From Algoriphagus antarcticus (GTDB taxonomy: Bacteria; Bacteroidota; Bacteroidia; Cytophagales; Cyclobacteriaceae), in assembly GCF_002150685.1 (NCBI RefSeq), contig NZ_MSSW01000027.1, positions 1 to 64,000 on the forward strand: DNA of 64,000 nucleotides, in the 5' to 3' direction. Position 1 is the first letter of the stretch, and each line of letters starts with the position of its first letter. A model generated the notes under the pieces. That model was not told the origin of the DNA. It saw only the letters and a program-made list of their open reading frames with translations, and ran no database searches. Positions 44,840 to 53,235 of the stretch are shown in pieces. A program made the translations under genes and the position numbers.

Positions 44840-46237
44840 ATGTACGACGTCATAGTTATTGGTTCTGGTCCAGGTGGATATGTAGCAGCGATTCGCTGTG
44901 CACAACTTGGTCTCAAAACCGCCATTATTGAAAAATACCCTACGCTTGGAGGTACTTGCCTGAATGTAGGCTGTATTCCTTCCAAAGCACTTTTGGATTC
45001 ATCTGAGCATTATCATAATGCTGCTCACACTTTCGAGACTCACGGAATCAAACTGAGCAATTTGAAAGTAGATCTGAAGCAAATGATCATTAGAAAGGAT
45101 GATGTAGTGAAGCAGAATACGGATGGGATCAATTACTTGATGAAAAAGAACAAGATCGATGTTCTTCAAGGAATAGGTTCTTTCGTAGATAAGACCACTG
45201 TGAAAGTTACTAAGGACGATGGCTCTACTTCAGATATTCAAAGTAAGAATATCATTATCGCTACTGGTTCGAAGCCAGCTACTTTACCTTTCATCAAGAT
45301 TGACAAAGACAGAGTGATCACTTCTACTGAGATCTTGAACTTGAAGGAGATCCCAAAGCACTTGGTAATAATCGGTGGCGGAGTAATTGGTCTGGAACTA
45401 GGCTCTGTATATGGTAGAATGGGCTCGAAAGTATCCGTGATCGAATACATGGATTCTTTGATTCCTACCATGGATCGCACGATGGGCAAAGAACTGCAGA
45501 AGTCCTTGAAGAAAATCGGCTTTGAATTCTACCTGAAGCATAAAGTGATAGGAGTAGAAAGCAAAGGCAAGGAAGTCACTGTCAAAGCTGAAAATACTAA
45601 AGGAGAAACCATTGAATTGAAGGGCGATTATGTCCTAGTTTCTATCGGTAGAAGACCTTATACGGAGGGCTTGAATGCTGAAGCTGCTGGCGTAAAGATC
45701 ACCGAAAAAGGGCAGATCGAAGTGAATGACCATTTACAAACTTCTGTTCCGAATATCTATGCAATAGGTGATGTGGTGAAAGGCGCTATGCTTGCTCACA
45801 AAGCTGAAGAGGAAGGCGTTTTTGTGGCAGAAACTATTTTGGGACAAAAGCCACATATCAATTACAACCTGATTCCAGGTGTAGTTTATACTTGGCCGGA
45901 AGTTGCGGCTGTCGGATATACCGAAGAGCAACTGAAGGAAAAAGGAGTGAAGTATAAGACTGGTAAATTCCCGTTCATAGCTTCAGGTCGTGCGAGAGCT
46001 TCCATGGATACCGATGGATTGGTGAAAGTCTTGGCAGATGCTGAGACAGACGAAATTCTAGGTGTGCACATGATCGGCCCTAGAACGGCGGACATGATCG
46101 CTGAAGCGGTAGTTGCGATGGAGTTCAGGGCATCTGCTGAAGATATAGCAAGAATGTCTCATGCGCACCCGACTTATACTGAAGCTTTCAAGGAAGCTTG
46201 TTTGGCTGCTACAGACAATAGAGCGTTACACATTTAA
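44840..46237 (+). CDS. lpd: dihydrolipoyl dehydrogenase (E3)
   Basis: E3 reoxidises dihydrolipoamide with NAD+ via FAD and a redox disulfide. The 465 residues show FAD-binding IGSGPGGYVAAIRCAQLG, the disulfide Cys40/Cys45 in GGTCLNVGCIPSK, the NAD site VIIGGGVIGLELGSVYG, YAIGDV, and the C-terminal HAHPTYTEAFKEA with the catalytic His-Glu pair. It completes the 2-oxoglutarate complex with sucA and sucB and may also serve pyruvate dehydrogenase and glycine cleavage. A terminator follows at 46264. Confidence 0.97.
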   Translation: MYDVIVIGSGPGGYVAAIRCAQLGLKTAIIEKYPTLGGTCLNVGCIPSKALLDSSEHYHNAAHTFETHGIKLSNLKVDLKQMIIRKDDVVKQNTDGINYLMKKNKIDVLQGIGSFVDKTTVKVTKDDGSTSDIQSKNIIIATGSKPATLPFIKIDKDRVITSTEILNLKEIPKHLVIIGGGVIGLELGSVYGRMGSKVSVIEYMDSLIPTMDRTMGKELQKSLKKIGFEFYLKHKVIGVESKGKEVTVKAENTKGETIELKGDYVLVSIGRRPYTEGLNAEAAGVKITEKGQIEVNDHLQTSVPNIYAIGDVVKGAMLAHKAEEEGVFVAETILGQKPHINYNLIPGVVYTWPEVAAVGYTEEQLKEKGVKYKTGKFPFIASGRARASMDTDGLVKVLADAETDEILGVHMIGPRTADMIAEAVVAMEFRASAEDIARMSHAHPTYTEAFKEACLAATDNRALHI

Positions 46238-46263
46238 GTTTAAAGATATATTTTGAGAAGGAG

Positions 46264-46285
46264 CCATTTGGATAGATCCGAATGG
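46264..46285 (+). terminator. rho-independent terminator after lpd
   Basis: CCATTTGGAT (46264-46273) pairs with ATCCGAATGG (46276-46285), one G-T wobble, with a tight 2-nt spacer, then TTTTTTCTTTTT. It lies 26 bp beyond the stop. Confidence 0.8.
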
Positions 46286-46321
46286 TTTTTTCTTTTTGGA
46301 GAAAAATAGTGTACTTCCACC

Positions 46322-47095
46322 ATGAAGTTTAAAATTGCCATTCTGGGTGCTGGGAATGTTGCTTGGCACTTGGCTCCAGCTTTGGAAGATGCTGGGCATG
46401 TCATCACCGAGGTATATGCCAGGACGCTGAAAAGTGCTGGGAATATCACGGATCGAGTTTATGCTGGTGAGCCAAAAGATGATCTGGACTTCTCTGCCAG
46501 CGAGGCTGAGATTTTTATTTTGGCAGTCAAAGATTCTGCCATTCCCGAAATAGCAGATGAAGTCATTCTTCCAGAGAATAGTATTCTGGTACACACATCA
46601 GGCACTGTCCCATTGGATATTTTGAATTATAGCTCAGCTTCCTACACAGGGATTTTCTATCCTTTACAGTCTTTTACAGTAGGTAGAAAAATTGAATTTG
46701 ACGAGGTCCCGTTTTTGTTAGAATCTGATGATGAGGAGACTTTGCAAAAGCTAAAAAAGCTTTCTAAAAGTTTATCTCCTCTGACTTACACGGTGCGGTC
46801 TAAGGATAGAAAAGCAATGCATATTGCCGCAGTATTTGCAAGTAATTTCTCCAATCACATGATTCGAATAGCTGAAGAAGTGATGAGAAGACAGGGGTTG
46901 GACTTCGAAATGCTGAAGCCGCTGATTATTGAGACCATTTCCAAAAGCCTACAATTAGGAGCAAAGGCAGCTCAAACCGGTCCAGCAATTCGGGAGGATT
47001 ACGAAACCCTGGAAGAACATCATCGATTTTTAAATTACAACGAGGGAATTGCTGAAATCTACCGACTGATCTCACAGGATATTATTGACAGCTGA
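46322..47095 (+). CDS. Rossmann-like and DUF2520 domain protein
   Basis: The 257 residues start with a dinucleotide-binding motif (KIAILGAGNVAWHLAPAL) and have a C-terminal helical DUF2520 domain (about 130-257, MHIAAVFASNFSNHMIRIAEEV). The layout recalls 6-phosphogluconate dehydrogenase-like oxidoreductases (ProC/F420-dependent reductase type), and it is often annotated as such. The substrate is unknown. Its stop abuts the convergent pirin stop with no gap. Confidence 0.9.
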   Translation: MKFKIAILGAGNVAWHLAPALEDAGHVITEVYARTLKSAGNITDRVYAGEPKDDLDFSASEAEIFILAVKDSAIPEIADEVILPENSILVHTSGTVPLDILNYSSASYTGIFYPLQSFTVGRKIEFDEVPFLLESDDEETLQKLKKLSKSLSPLTYTVRSKDRKAMHIAAVFASNFSNHMIRIAEEVMRRQGLDFEMLKPLIIETISKSLQLGAKAAQTGPAIREDYETLEEHHRFLNYNEGIAEIYRLISQDIIDS

Positions 47096-47950
47096 TTAGT
47101 GAGTCCAAGTGCCGAATTTTCCTGCTTGATAGTCATCGTAAGCTTCGCGAATCTGCTCCTGAGTATTCATCACGAAAGGGCCTTGAGCGACCATAGGTTC
47201 ATTGAAAGGCAATGCATGACCTAAGATCAAAATAGCATCTTCATTGGCTTCCACGTTGATTGCTCCAGCATGATTTTCAAATTCTACCAGATTTCTAAAA
47301 TTTACCTCTTCACCATTTACTGTAAGCCCACCTCTCACGATATAGAAGAATATGTTTTCATCCTTAGGAATTGACTTTTCGAAATTCCCTCCTTTTTCTA
47401 AGTAAATCGTACTCAGTGTAATCGGGAAATTGCCTTCAAAAGCGCCTTCGGTTTCGTTCCATTTTCCGAAAAGCTGCTGGACTTTTACTTTCCCTCCATC
47501 CAATTCGAAAGTTGGGATTTCCGCCTTCTGAAGTCCTTTATAGTTCGGAGCGATCATTTTTTTGTCTGCTGGCAAATTCAGCCAAAGCTGAAGAATTTCC
47601 AGATCTCCACCATCTTTCTTGAAATCGGTACTACTAACCTCTGAGTGGATCAGTCCACTTCCAGCCGTCATGTATTGAACTCCTCCTTGGCAGATCACAG
47701 ACTCATGGCCTGATGAATCCATGTGGACTATGTCACCGGCGGTAATGAATGTCACGGTCTCCATTCCACGATGGGGATGCGGGCCAAATGGCAAACCTCG
47801 ATTCTGCGCTGGATATGTTTGAAAACCGTGGTGGTTTAGAAAAATGAATGGGTCCAAGTGGTCTAAAGATCGAGTCGGCATAGGACTATAGGTGACCAAA
47901 TCGGCAATTGGTCTATATTCCGCTTTATGTATTTTCTTAATTGATCTCAT
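47096..47950 (-). CDS. pirin family protein
   Basis: Pirins are bicupin iron proteins; some act as quercetinases or redox sensors. The 284 residues contain FGPHPHRGMETVTFI (His58, His60) and LIHSEVS (His102, Glu104), the complete iron site of the first cupin. The second cupin occupies about 165-260. No signal peptide. It abuts the DUF2520 gene end to end. Confidence 0.93.
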   Translation of the reverse strand: MRSIKKIHKAEYRPIADLVTYSPMPTRSLDHLDPFIFLNHHGFQTYPAQNRGLPFGPHPHRGMETVTFITAGDIVHMDSSGHESVICQGGVQYMTAGSGLIHSEVSSTDFKKDGGDLEILQLWLNLPADKKMIAPNYKGLQKAEIPTFELDGGKVKVQQLFGKWNETEGAFEGNFPITLSTIYLEKGGNFEKSIPKDENIFFYIVRGGLTVNGEEVNFRNLVEFENHAGAINVEANEDAILILGHALPFNEPMVAQGPFVMNTQEQIREAYDDYQAGKFGTWTH

Positions 47951-48016
47951 TAAGTTTTCAATTGATGTATATACATGTAATGGTTTTGAGTGGAATATGA
48001 TTCACCTACTTTGAAA

Positions 48017-49555
48017 TTATTTTGGAATATCTTTTAGTCTAAGTTCGAACAAGTCAGTTCGTCGATCTTTCAGGTTTCTAACACTTCCAAATTGATTTAA
48101 CTCTCGTAATAATGAAAGATCAACATCTGCGATCAGAGTCATCTCATTGTTTGGTGTGGCTTCAGCTTTGATTCCATTACTAGGGAACGGGAAATCGCAT
48201 GGAGTGATTACCATAGATTGAGCGTACTGCATGTCCATGTTGTGAACCTTAGGTAGATTGCCCACGCTACCAGCCATAGCGACATAGCATTCGTTTTCTA
48301 TAGCTCTTGCCATCGCACAATTTCGGACTCGGGAATAGCCGTTTTGTGTATCAGTCAAGAATGGAATGAACAGAATATCCATTCCCTGATCAGCTAAGAT
48401 CCTGCTCAGTTCAGGGAATTCAGCATCATAGCATATCAAAATCCCGATTTTGCCGCAGTCGGTATCAAATGATTTGAGCGTGTTGCCACCTTGCATTCCC
48501 CACACCTTGGCTTCCAATGGCGAAATATGCAGCTTCTCGTACGATTCAATAGAGCCATCTCTCTTACATAGGTAACCAACATTGTACAACTTGTCATTTT
48601 TGATCTTCGGCATGGAGCCTGTGATGATGTTGATGTTATAAGAGACAGATAGCTGTCCAAAGCGCTTGACGATCTCATCAGTATATTTTGCCAATCCGCG
48701 CACGGCTTGTGCTTCACTCAGGTGATTGAATTCTGCCATCAGCGGTGCATTGAATAGCTCTGGGAAAAGCGCAAAATCTGAACGGTAACCCGAGACAGCA
48801 TCGATAAAATACTCAGCTTGCTGCATCAGTTCATCCAAGTTGTCATACAAGCGCATTTGCCATTGGATCAATCCCAGACGTACTATTGTCTTGTTTGTTG
48901 ATGCTTTCTTGTTTGGCTTTTCGTAGAAAATATTATTCCACTCCAGCAATACAGCAAACTCACTCGATGCAGAATCTCCTTCCAAATAGTTCTTCATGAT
49001 TCGAGCTGGGTGGAAATCATTTGCGAGTTGGAAATTTAAAACTGGATCGTAAATCTCTTTGAGTTTTACTTTTTCCAAGTATTCCTTTGGCCCCATCTTA
49101 TCCGCATACTTGTGGTAATTAGGAATTCGTCCACCAAATACAATTCCTTTCAGATTCAGCTTTTCACAAAGTTCTTTGCGATAATCGTATAATCTCCGTC
49201 CCAATCTCAACCCGCGAAATTCCGGCTTGATAAAGACATCAATACCGTAAAGCATGTCGCCAAAATTGTTGTGATTATCAAATGTGAAGTCTGTCGTGAT
49301 GTCTTTATACGTATGCTCTCCTTCTAGTTCTGCATCACTTACTACGATGGAAAGCGCACATCCTGCCAGCTGATCATTTATACGAATCACCACCTGTCCT
49401 TCGGGGAATTTAGTGATCAAACTTTCGATTTGACTTTCTTTCCAATAAGAGCCAGGCATACTTCTGTATGCTTCGATCATTGCTGACTTTAGATCCTTGT
49501 AGTCGGACAGCTGTAGGTAGGATAATGATATATTTTCTGCTTGAGTATTGTCCAT
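48017..49555 (-). CDS. GNAT acetyltransferase fused to a nitrilase-type carbon-nitrogen hydrolase
   Basis: The 512-residue fusion has an N-terminal GNAT domain (about 10-170, CoA-loop PEFRGLRLGRRLYDYRKE) and a C-terminal carbon-nitrogen hydrolase (about 224-505) with the full triad: Glu266 (LFPELFNA), Lys341 (YEKLHISP) and Cys375 (GILICYDAEFPE). This architecture is known across bacteria (nitrilase branch with RimI-like partner), but its substrate is not established. No signal peptide, single gene. Confidence 0.93.
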   Translation of the reverse strand: MDNTQAENISLSYLQLSDYKDLKSAMIEAYRSMPGSYWKESQIESLITKFPEGQVVIRINDQLAGCALSIVVSDAELEGEHTYKDITTDFTFDNHNNFGDMLYGIDVFIKPEFRGLRLGRRLYDYRKELCEKLNLKGIVFGGRIPNYHKYADKMGPKEYLEKVKLKEIYDPVLNFQLANDFHPARIMKNYLEGDSASSEFAVLLEWNNIFYEKPNKKASTNKTIVRLGLIQWQMRLYDNLDELMQQAEYFIDAVSGYRSDFALFPELFNAPLMAEFNHLSEAQAVRGLAKYTDEIVKRFGQLSVSYNINIITGSMPKIKNDKLYNVGYLCKRDGSIESYEKLHISPLEAKVWGMQGGNTLKSFDTDCGKIGILICYDAEFPELSRILADQGMDILFIPFLTDTQNGYSRVRNCAMARAIENECYVAMAGSVGNLPKVHNMDMQYAQSMVITPCDFPFPSNGIKAEATPNNEMTLIADVDLSLLRELNQFGSVRNLKDRRTDLFELRLKDIPK

Positions 49556-49615
49556 TGGTAAAGTTCTTTGATAGCTAGTTTTTCAGGTTCCTAGCTTTTA
49601 ATATATTTTTTGGGA

Positions 49616-50914
49616 CTACGGTAATTCTTTGTCCAGCGTCAAAATGGTTTGTAGCAGAACATTTGCTCCGTGGGCAATGTCTTCAGGACTGGAATATTCT
49701 TCTGGTGAATGGCTAATACCTCCTTTGCTAGGGATGAATATCATTCCGATTGGAGCTAGCCTAGCCATTTCTTGAGCATCATGCCCAGCTCCGCTTGGCA
49801 AATACATGCTAGAAAGCCCCAGTTGTTTTGCCGAGCTTTCAATTACTTTTTGAATCATAGGATCTGCCAAAGCTGGTGTACTGGCTACTTCCTGATGAGT
49901 AATGCTTAATTCAGTTTGACTGTCTTTTGCCAGTTGTCTTGCCTTTGATTCTATCTCACGATAAATAGACCAGATTTTCTCTGATGAAAGGTCACGAAGC
50001 TCCAAATTCAGCGTAACCTCTCCAGGTATCACGTTGCCAGCTCCGGGAAATGCTTCAATTTTCCCCACCGTTCCGACCTGAGCCCCGTCATGAGAATTCA
50101 CAATCTCATTTACGGCCAAGATAAATCTCGCAGCGGGTAGCATAGGATCTTTTCGCATATTCATAGGAGTGGTTCCGGCGTGATTTGCTTTTCCTTTGAA
50201 ACGGAATTGCCACCATTCTATAGCCACAATACCTTCTACCACTCCAATTTGTATTCCTTCCCGTTCTAAATTTCCGCCTTGCTCTATATGCAACTCAAGA
50301 AAAGCTGCCAGCGCACCCTTTTCTCTCCTTACTTCTTTGATACGGTCTGGGTTCCCACCCACCGCTTTGATGCCTTCTGACTGACTCAATCCACTACTGC
50401 TCTTCATAGTGAGGGCTTCTTCTGAGAGCTGACCTGCAAGAGCTCGACTTCCTACCACTCCTCCTTCTTCGTTGGTGAAGAAAATAATTTCTAAAGGATG
50501 CCGTGTAATTGTCTTGCTTTCGATCAAAGACTGGATAACTTCGATGGCTCCCATCGATCCAACTGGGCCGTCGTAATCGCCGCCATTTGGAACCTCATCT
50601 ATGTGGGATCCGAATGCAATTGGTCTTAACTCGGGATTGGAGCCAGCTTTTTTGCCAATAATATTTCCAGCAAAATCAACGGAAACATCTAAACCAAGAT
50701 CTTTTAATTGCTGAATGAGAAACTTACGAGCTGCTATATCATGACTGCTATAGGCTACACGGTCTGAGCCTCCTGCTTCATTTTTGCCATATTTAGCCAG
50801 TTCTTGAATATTATCGGAAAGCCTGCTTTGATTGACACGAAGGTCGCTTAGTTGCTGTCCTCTTGATTGCAAAGTACATGTAAAAAGCAAGTAGAGAAGA
50901 AAGTGATATTTCAT
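49616..50914 (-). CDS. M20 family Zn-dependent hydrolase (carbamoylase/allantoate amidohydrolase type), exported
   Basis: Starting at 50914 (MKYHFLLYLLFTCTLQSRGQ) puts a signal peptide at the very N-terminus of the 432 residues; the ATG at 50950 adds 12 polar residues. Zinc ligands are seen in FGSHIDEVPNGGDYDGPVG (His104, Asp115) and FFTNEEGG (Glu149, Glu150), and PSGAGHDAQEMARL carries the C-terminal His. These are features of the hydantoinase/carbamoylase (HyuC/AllC) branch that cleaves N-carbamoyl or ureido compounds. Export of such an enzyme is less usual. Substrate unknown. Confidence 0.88.
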   Translation of the reverse strand: MKYHFLLYLLFTCTLQSRGQQLSDLRVNQSRLSDNIQELAKYGKNEAGGSDRVAYSSHDIAARKFLIQQLKDLGLDVSVDFAGNIIGKKAGSNPELRPIAFGSHIDEVPNGGDYDGPVGSMGAIEVIQSLIESKTITRHPLEIIFFTNEEGGVVGSRALAGQLSEEALTMKSSSGLSQSEGIKAVGGNPDRIKEVRREKGALAAFLELHIEQGGNLEREGIQIGVVEGIVAIEWWQFRFKGKANHAGTTPMNMRKDPMLPAARFILAVNEIVNSHDGAQVGTVGKIEAFPGAGNVIPGEVTLNLELRDLSSEKIWSIYREIESKARQLAKDSQTELSITHQEVASTPALADPMIQKVIESSAKQLGLSSMYLPSGAGHDAQEMARLAPIGMIFIPSKGGISHSPEEYSSPEDIAHGANVLLQTILTLDKELP

Positions 50915-50979
50915 GGTTTTGGGTTTGAAAAAGGTTGCGCGGCGCATCATTAGTTAGCTATAGTGCGCATTCAAGCAAA

Positions 50980-51006
50980 AAATCCTTTCCGCTAGGGAAA
51001 GGATTT
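50980..51006 (-). terminator. rho-independent terminator after the desaturase gene
   Basis: An 11-bp perfect stem (50980-50990 with 50996-51006; GGAAAGGATTT on one arm) has a 5-nt loop and is followed on the minus strand by TTTTTT. It lies 20 bp past the desaturase stop. Confidence 0.85.
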
Positions 51007-51026
51007 GAAATGATTTTAATATCAAA

Positions 51027-52028
51027 TTATTTAAGCCAGGCAAGTTTTACTTCCTCCGGGGCTTTCATCCTATCTGCCAACCTCATGTATCTATCGGCCA
51101 GTTTCACTAGATAATCCTGAGCTTTTGAGGCTACATCATTCAATCCTGTTAAGCTTTCTATTTTCCAAAGATCAACTAAGTGCTCAATTATTCTAGCATA
51201 ATCCCAGCCTGTGTAGATACCTACTTTCTGCGTGATCGCAGAGAACTCAGTAAATAAAGAAGGGTTTGAACCGCCTTCACCCATCAGTACCGCCGGCATT
51301 ACAATCTGTTTTCTCATTAATTTTTCAAAAGCAAGGATTGCTCCATTTGGATCGATGTCGAATATGGCCGACATAAAGCTTTTATAAGCTTTTTCGTGTC
51401 TAGCTTCGTCTCCAGCTATTTGCTTACAGATTCTTCCTAAAACAGGATCTCCAGCAATATCTGCTAATTTACCTGTATTTACGTGTGAAACTTTAGTAGC
51501 TCGTTCCTGAAATGATGTATAAACAATAGCTTGATAAGGATCACCGCCGGTATTTGGGTCAAAGCCATTCATCAGCAATCTGTGAATTGTTTGTTCCACA
51601 GCTTTCATATCCACCCTGCCAGTCATGTAAAGGTATTTATTAAGAAGATCACCATGACGATTTTCCTCAGCAGTCCAGGATTTGGACCATCTAACCCACC
51701 CTGAAGGTGAGAGCAGACTTCTTTCTGGATTGATTCCTTCCAAAAGGTTGAAATAGGTCTGATAACTTGGAAGAGCTTCCTCTGTAATCATATTTCCCAC
51801 TAAGGAAGTTAATATCGTATCAGGAATCCCCTCTGATCTCTGCTGAAGTAACTTAATTTCCTCATGAATATTAGGATCCCCAAAATCAGGAAGGAAGTCA
51901 GAAGGTTGCCAGCATTTATCTGGATCAACCAGAATATTATCCACAGCTTCGCCTACAAGGCTATCCAATTGAGAGATAACCTCTATGTTTTTTTCTAGTT
52001 CGTAATTTATTTCTCCTGATTTCATCAT
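51027..52028 (-). CDS. acyl-ACP desaturase (stearoyl-ACP 9-desaturase type)
   Basis: This soluble di-iron enzyme introduces a double bond into acyl-ACP. The 333 residues carry both iron motifs: EENRH (121-125, in WTAEENRHGDLLN) and DEARH (207-211), plus Glu83 in ITEEALPSY as the additional ligand. Length and motif spacing match the plant-type FA_desaturase_2 family, which is common in aerobic Bacteroidota and actinobacteria. It likely helps keep membranes fluid in the cold. Single gene with its own terminator. Confidence 0.93.
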   Translation of the reverse strand: MMKSGEINYELEKNIEVISQLDSLVGEAVDNILVDPDKCWQPSDFLPDFGDPNIHEEIKLLQQRSEGIPDTILTSLVGNMITEEALPSYQTYFNLLEGINPERSLLSPSGWVRWSKSWTAEENRHGDLLNKYLYMTGRVDMKAVEQTIHRLLMNGFDPNTGGDPYQAIVYTSFQERATKVSHVNTGKLADIAGDPVLGRICKQIAGDEARHEKAYKSFMSAIFDIDPNGAILAFEKLMRKQIVMPAVLMGEGGSNPSLFTEFSAITQKVGIYTGWDYARIIEHLVDLWKIESLTGLNDVASKAQDYLVKLADRYMRLADRMKAPEEVKLAWLK

Positions 52029-52304
52029 GGATAAATTTAGGTCCGAATTACAAATAACTCGGTACGGTTTTGACTTAGGACAAATTTACTCACAAATGGA
52101 CAAATTACTGATAGAAAGTACCTATCAATGATTTAAGATTCCATAAGTGGCCACCTTCCAGTGGATTAGCTGAGAAAAACATGAAAATATAGAGTGATTT
52201 TTCATATTTTTTCTCTTTGCAGTCATTAAAGCACGATATTTCTGCTTATCACCTGCTCTTTAATATAAGGAAATTTAAGTGCTCTCGGTTCACTAAACAA
52301 AAAA
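52029..52304. other. intergenic region upstream of the desaturase gene
   Basis: The 321-bp gap 52029-52349 holds a minus-strand TAAATTTG (52081-52088), a fair -7 box 53 bp before the desaturase start but with no proper -33 element, and the terminator at 52305-52326. Nothing else is seen. Confidence 0.3.
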
Positions 52305-52326
52305 AAAGCCTCCGAAAGAAGGCTTT
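52305..52326 (-). terminator. rho-independent terminator of the esterase/beta-propeller operon
   Basis: AAAGCCT and AGGCTTT arms (7 bp) with an 8-nt loop are followed on the minus strand by a run of nine or so T. It lies 24 bp beyond the stop of the beta-propeller lipoprotein gene. Confidence 0.85.
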
Positions 52327-52349
52327 AAATGAAATTGAAATTAAGGGAA

Positions 52350-53234
52350 TTAATAGTCCAGTTTGTAGGCCACTACTTTGTTTTTGAAGAAAGTTGGGAC
52401 TAATACAATGTTATCTCCTGGGATGAAACCAATGTCAGCTGTATTCGATTCAGCATCTTTTGTATCCAAAAGGAGTGTTTCACCTTGCTCATTCACAAAG
52501 TAAATCTCACCAGCCCATCTAGAAGCGATGTAATTGCCATCTCCCAAAATCACCAGCCCATCACCACCAGTGACAGTTTTATTAAGGATCATGGAAGTTC
52601 CATCTGTATGCAGCATTTTCAGACCAGACTTATCCAAGCCATAAAGCATTCCGTCTTCTGCAACAGCAATACCATTGATTGATTCATGTCCTTCGGTGAC
52701 TGTCGAGATTTTGCCAGCATCTAGCATGTGAACTTTTCCTGTGTTCATATCGGTGAAATACACTTTTCCGTCATTCGTAGCAAGATCATTTAAAAAACCT
52801 GCACCTTCCACAGGGTACCTTTTACTGATTTTTCCTGACTCTAGATTTACTTCTACGAGCTGATCAATATCAGTTACATAAAAGTTGCCATTGGCAATAC
52901 CCATTCCTTTAGGAGCATCAAGGCCTGTTACCCATTCCTGAGTTACAATATTACCTTCTTTGTCAAGGATGGAAATTGATCCCTTTCCATCCTTTCCTCT
53001 TGGATCTCCTTCGATATTAGATACATAGATCTTACCAGAAGCTTCATCAAAAAGTACAGACTCGTTCGTAGTTAGCGTGGTGTCTGTTTCCCATAGTTTA
53101 GTAAGGGTAGGAGTTTTCACATCTTCGACTACTTCTATTTCAGTAGTTTCTTCTGTTTTGGGGGAAGAACAGTTTGCGAATAGGAATGCGCTTGATAGGC
53201 CAATAAGGCCAAATTTAAGTTTTGATAAATTCAT
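52350..53234 (-). CDS. SMP-30/NHL-like beta-propeller lipoprotein
   Basis: The 294 residues start with a lipoprotein signal (LIGLSSAFLFANC, Cys22) and then repeat a blade pattern: SGKIYVSNIEGD, NGNFYVTDIDQL, DGKVYFTDMNTG, DGMLYGLDKSG, DGNYIASRW, giving about six blades of an NHL/SMP-30-like propeller. Such proteins may be lactonases or simply binding scaffolds; metal ligands cannot be confirmed. Only one base separates it from the esterase gene upstream, so they form an operon. Confidence 0.8.
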   Translation of the reverse strand: MNLSKLKFGLIGLSSAFLFANCSSPKTEETTEIEVVEDVKTPTLTKLWETDTTLTTNESVLFDEASGKIYVSNIEGDPRGKDGKGSISILDKEGNIVTQEWVTGLDAPKGMGIANGNFYVTDIDQLVEVNLESGKISKRYPVEGAGFLNDLATNDGKVYFTDMNTGKVHMLDAGKISTVTEGHESINGIAVAEDGMLYGLDKSGLKMLHTDGTSMILNKTVTGGDGLVILGDGNYIASRWAGEIYFVNEQGETLLLDTKDAESNTADIGFIPGDNIVLVPTFFKNKVVAYKLDY

Positions 53235-53235
53235 A